From JAJQBJ01 sp964387095 (GTDB taxonomy: Bacteria; Bacillota; Clostridia; Oscillospirales; Oscillospiraceae): 35,332 nucleotides of DNA. A model generated the notes under the pieces. It saw nothing but the letters and a program-made list of their open reading frames with translations. It was not told the DNA's origin and searched no databases. Below, piece by piece: positions 32,789 to 35,332 of this stretch. The stretch covers positions 1 to 35,332 of the forward strand of contig CAYLVH010000008.1 of assembly GCA_964387095.1 (NCBI GenBank), read 5' to 3'. The stretch's first letter is position 1; the number at the start of each line of letters is the position of its first letter. The position numbers and the translations under genes are program-made.

Positions 32789-33172
32789 ATGGCATTGCAC
32801 AAATCAGGAGAGGATTACCTGGAAGCGATTCTGATAATCCAAAAGGAGAAGGGTTGCTGCCGTTCCATTGACATTGCGCATCATTTAAATGTGAGCAAGC
32901 CCAGCGTCAGCGTTGCCATGAGCGCCCTGCGGGAGCAGGGGCTGATTACCACCAATTCGGACGGCTATATGAGCTTTACCGAAGCGGGGTTCCGCATAGC
33001 CAGCGATATCTACGCCCGGCACGTGCTGCTGACGGACTTCCTGCTTTACATCGGTGTGCCGGAGGAGGTGGCCAAGGAGGACGCCTGCAAGATCGAGCAC
33101 GATATCAGCCAGGATACCTTCCGCTGCCTGAAGGCCTTTGTGGAGGAGAAAAAGGGCGCCCGGCCGGACTAG
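32789..33172 (+). CDS. DtxR/MntR-family metal-dependent transcriptional regulator
   Basis: A 127-residue repressor, about the length of two-domain MntR, lacking the SH3-like third domain of DtxR. Residues 8-65 are a winged helix-turn-helix (SIDIAHHLNVSKPSVSVAMS), the rest the metal-binding dimerisation domain. By alignment with Bacillus MntR and DtxR the expected ligands are Asp9, Glu12, His78, Cys100, Glu103 and His104. Asp9 is MntR-like, but Cys100 sits where DtxR has its Cys and MntR has Glu, suggesting iron rather than only manganese. AGGAG lies 8 bases before the ATG. It probably binds the GTTAG-N6-CTAAC sites at 32340-32380. Metal transport genes are not in the window. Confidence 0.88.
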   Translation: MALHKSGEDYLEAILIIQKEKGCCRSIDIAHHLNVSKPSVSVAMSALREQGLITTNSDGYMSFTEAGFRIASDIYARHVLLTDFLLYIGVPEEVAKEDACKIEHDISQDTFRCLKAFVEEKKGARPD

Positions 33173-33291
33173 AGATTTTTTGTCAAACAGTCCAAAATTG
33201 TCGAAAAATCGGAAGACGGCACATGGTCAATTTTGCCATGCGAAAGCATAGAAAAATTTAAGAAAAATTTAATAATGATGCGAGGAAAATG

Positions 33292-33322
33292 TTAAACTCC
33301 TGTTTAATTCTATGAGTATAAT
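33292..33322 (+). promoter_or_regulatory. Promoter region of the PAP2-like gene
   Basis: A perfect TATAAT at 33317-33322 without a good -35 box. A small inverted repeat TTAAAC/GTTTAA (33292-33307) lies where the -35 would be and may be an operator. The rest of 33173-33291 holds A/T-rich sequence and short repeats (CATGG/CCATG), nothing more. Confidence 0.45.
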
Positions 33323-33356
33323 GGATTGTAGAATGAAACAGGTGGTGAACGTATAA

Positions 33357-34010
33357 ATGAGACGATGGTTAAGCCAAAGGCGCTCATCCATCTTGGCGCT
33401 GCTGATCTATTTCGTTCTGTACATGGTAGCTTTTGTCCTGTTGGAAAAATTCGTGCAACCCAAGTACTACATTCATTGTGAGCTGGATGATCTGATCCCT
33501 TTCTGTAAATGGGCACTCATTCCCTATGCTTTCTGGTTTATCTGGATCCCATTTGTGGTTGTGTACTTACTGTGGAAGGATCAGAAGCAGTTCAACCGGT
33601 TCTATTGGGGGATTGTATTAGGTTCAGTCTTCGCACTGACCATATATGCAGTGCTTCCCAATGGCCTTCAGCTGAGAAGGGTTATCTATGACCGGGATTT
33701 GATGGGACGGTTGGTCCTGCTTCTGCGGAGGATCGATACCTCTACCAATGTTTGTCCTTCCCTGCATGTCTATCAGTCCGTGTGTGCCTGTATTGCGATT
33801 TTCCGCAGCAAAGCTATGCAGCGCTGGCGAATGTTTGCGGTGATTGCCACAGTGGCAATCAGCTGTTCCACCGTGCTGCTGGATCAGCATTCCGTCATCG
33901 ATGTCCTCTGCGGGATTGTCCTCTGCCTTTTGGTGGACTGTGTGCTGACTATGGTCTACCGGAGGAAGGCACACAAGAAAGGCCGGCTTTCTCTGACCGC
34001 CTATTATTAA
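33357..34010 (+). CDS. PAP2-superfamily membrane protein
   Basis: A 217-residue protein with about six membrane segments. The middle PAP2 motif is seen as CPSLHVYQSV and the last as LDQHSVIDVLCG, so the catalytic histidines are kept, but the first K-x6-RP motif is not obvious. It resembles the PAP2_3/inositol-phosphorylceramide-synthase-like branch, whose members move or remove lipid phosphate groups. AGGTGGTGA lies upstream of the ATG. It stands alone between its own promoter and terminator. Confidence 0.75.
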   Translation: MRRWLSQRRSSILALLIYFVLYMVAFVLLEKFVQPKYYIHCELDDLIPFCKWALIPYAFWFIWIPFVVVYLLWKDQKQFNRFYWGIVLGSVFALTIYAVLPNGLQLRRVIYDRDLMGRLVLLLRRIDTSTNVCPSLHVYQSVCACIAIFRSKAMQRWRMFAVIATVAISCSTVLLDQHSVIDVLCGIVLCLLVDCVLTMVYRRKAHKKGRLSLTAYY

Positions 34011-34029
34011 TCCTTCATCTAAAAAACAA

Positions 34030-34073
34030 CTCCCTGTATCACGGCGCTTGCAGTGATGCAGGGAGTTTTTCTG
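34030..34073. terminator. Bidirectional terminator between convergent genes
   Basis: AACTCCCTG and ATCAC pair with GTGAT and CAGGGAGTT, with one bulge on each side. TTTTT follows on the plus strand and TTGTTTTTT on the minus strand, so it serves both the PAP2-like and DUF4317 genes. Confidence 0.88.
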
Positions 34074-34083
34074 TTTCGCTCAA

Positions 34084-35214
34084 TTAGGAAATGTGGATAT
34101 TGACGCCGTTGACCACAACGCCCTCGTCCGCCCGAACCATAATGTACTTCACGCCGTCAATCACCCGGGTCTGAACCAGTTCACTGTGCTCTGGCTTCAC
34201 CTGAATGGTGACGTCGGCTGTGCGCAGCTCCATGTGGTCGGGATCCACCAGATTGCTGGGACTCAGCTGGGTATCCTCACCAAACTCCTCGGAGTAGCGG
34301 TGGCCAAAGGCGGTGCGTTTCTCCTCCGGCACATCACAGGATTCCAAAATACCCTGGATGGTGCCCTTGGAGACCACCAGCGGCTCAACGATTTTGTGCT
34401 CCCTGTGCTCCTCAATCAGGCCGGACAGCTGATCCTGTACCGCCTGCACCACCTCGTAGCTGCAATCCTCGCCCATCGTGTCGCTGAGAATGGACTGGAA
34501 GGTCTCCTTCTGCTCCGGGGCGGGCATGAGCAGGGGGGTGTCAAAGACCGCCTGCACGAAATCCGGGTGGTTTTCTGCGGCATTGCGGGTGTAATACAGT
34601 GCGTTGTAGATGTTGGTGGCCCGGTCGTCAAAGGCGGGGAAGAGGAAGCCAAGCTCCGGGGCGGAGACCACCCAGTCAGAGCCGATGTTTATAAACCGGT
34701 TTTCGTGTACCTGGAAGCTCAGGGCGGGCTTGGTCATCTTCACTGGACAGATGGAGCAGACGAAGTAGCGGAATACGTCAGCGGAGGCTTCCTCCAGCTG
34801 GGCGTCGTCTTTGGTGCGATAGGGGACGTCGTAAGTATCATAGGCCAGGAGGATCAAATAGCTGGTCTCCATGGTCAGGTTTTCAATGATGTTCTGATAA
34901 AGCGTGTGAATCAGGCCTTCATCCTCCAGCTTGGACTCCCGCAGGGCCATTAGGAGCCGGTGCTGATCGCCGCTGACCACCTGCTGGGTGGAAAAGGTCA
35001 GATCCACCAGATTTTTGCCCAGGGTGCCGGACAGAGACTTTTTCAGCAGGTTTAGGATCTTTTCCTCCTCGTCCTCTGGCAGCAGGGTCAGGGATTCCGT
35101 AAATTCGGAGAGGATCTCCCGCTTCTCGTTGACATAGCAGCCGTGGACGCTGTTAAAGTTGTGCTTGTCGGCACGGAAGCGGCGGCGCAGCTCGGATATT
35201 TCTTTTGTATTCAT
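34084..35214 (-). CDS. DUF4317 family protein
   Basis: A 376-residue soluble protein of the DUF4317 family, widespread in Clostridia and of unknown function. Conserved stretches seen: EISELRRRFRADKHN, GCYVNEKREI, LSGTLGKNLVDLTFSTQQV, YLILLAYDTYDVPYRTKDDA and CSICPVKMTKPALSF. Length is as expected. AAGGAGAAG lies 9 bases before the ATG at 35214. It is a single-gene unit between its promoter and the shared terminator. Confidence 0.88.
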   Translation of the reverse strand: MNTKEISELRRRFRADKHNFNSVHGCYVNEKREILSEFTESLTLLPEDEEEKILNLLKKSLSGTLGKNLVDLTFSTQQVVSGDQHRLLMALRESKLEDEGLIHTLYQNIIENLTMETSYLILLAYDTYDVPYRTKDDAQLEEASADVFRYFVCSICPVKMTKPALSFQVHENRFINIGSDWVVSAPELGFLFPAFDDRATNIYNALYYTRNAAENHPDFVQAVFDTPLLMPAPEQKETFQSILSDTMGEDCSYEVVQAVQDQLSGLIEEHREHKIVEPLVVSKGTIQGILESCDVPEEKRTAFGHRYSEEFGEDTQLSPSNLVDPDHMELRTADVTIQVKPEHSELVQTRVIDGVKYIMVRADEGVVVNGVNIHIS

Positions 35215-35252
35215 GACTCGTATCTTCTCCTTGGGATGGTTGATGTTGGATT

Positions 35253-35281
35253 ATTATATCACAGGAGAAGCGCAACTGCAA
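35253..35281 (-). promoter_or_regulatory. Promoter of the DUF4317 gene
   Basis: On the minus strand TTGCAG (35276-35281), a 17-base spacer and a perfect TATAAT (35253-35258), about 40 bases upstream of the start. Confidence 0.7.
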
Positions 35282-35332
35282 ACGGCGGGTGTTTTTATTG
35301 CCGGCCTAGCTTGCCTATGATAAATTAAAATT

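Noticed and set aside
1..35332. CRISPR array or prophage attachment sites
   Set aside because: No series of evenly spaced repeats and no integrase, phage or tRNA-flanking duplication was seen.

Overview
The window looks like a chromosomal segment of a Gram-positive, anaerobic, spore-forming gut bacterium of the Clostridia, most likely Oscillospiraceae (Flavonifractor/Oscillibacter-like). The case rests on GC-rich coding DNA with strong AGGAGG ribosome sites, a HemW-type radical SAM protein, CsaB, a DUF4317 protein, DUF2975/DUF4173 membrane proteins and two large family-5 (Dpp/Opp/Gsi) peptide transport operons. The genus is an inference; no rRNA or tRNA gene is present to settle it. No CRISPR array, complete insertion sequence or origin was found.

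Layout. 1-3530: a clipped CDS, hemW, and csaB plus a PAP2 phosphatase, all on the minus strand. Between hemW and the PAP2 gene a plus-strand transcription unit has a consensus promoter, about 380 nt of hairpin-rich sequence without a normal gene, and a perfect terminator: a candidate structured RNA. 3530-11800 is accessory DNA: a hairpin-rich spacer, a TIR-domain protein with a PP2C phosphatase, a DUF2975-HTH fusion with a DUF4173 membrane protein, then a more AT-rich TIR protein translationally coupled to a NUDIX hydrolase and abutting an IS3-type transposase relic. 11800-17530: a minus-strand peptide ABC operon (binding protein, two permeases, two ATPases). 17880-20330: a C39-like protein, an AraC-family regulator and CutC. 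20400-32200: a second peptide ABC operon on the plus strand, then an M17 aminopeptidase, a GH29 alpha-L-fucosidase, an 840-residue transglutaminase-like protein and a small membrane protein. 32329-33172: a small-RNA candidate whose promoter carries DtxR-type inverted repeats, followed by a DtxR/MntR-family regulator. 33357-35214: a PAP2-like protein and a DUF4317 protein.

How the parts may work together. The two transport operons with the aminopeptidase, fucosidase and transglutaminase-like protein suggest import and cytoplasmic breakdown of peptides, perhaps fucosylated glycopeptides. TIR domains often cleave NAD+ and many NUDIX enzymes hydrolyse ADP-ribose, so the ATGA-coupled TIR-NUDIX pair could make and remove a nucleotide signal or toxin. 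The DtxR-family regulator next to a terminator-ended, C-rich RNA under a DtxR-like operator suggests a metal-responsive small regulatory RNA analogous to RyhB/FsrA. These three links are inferences.
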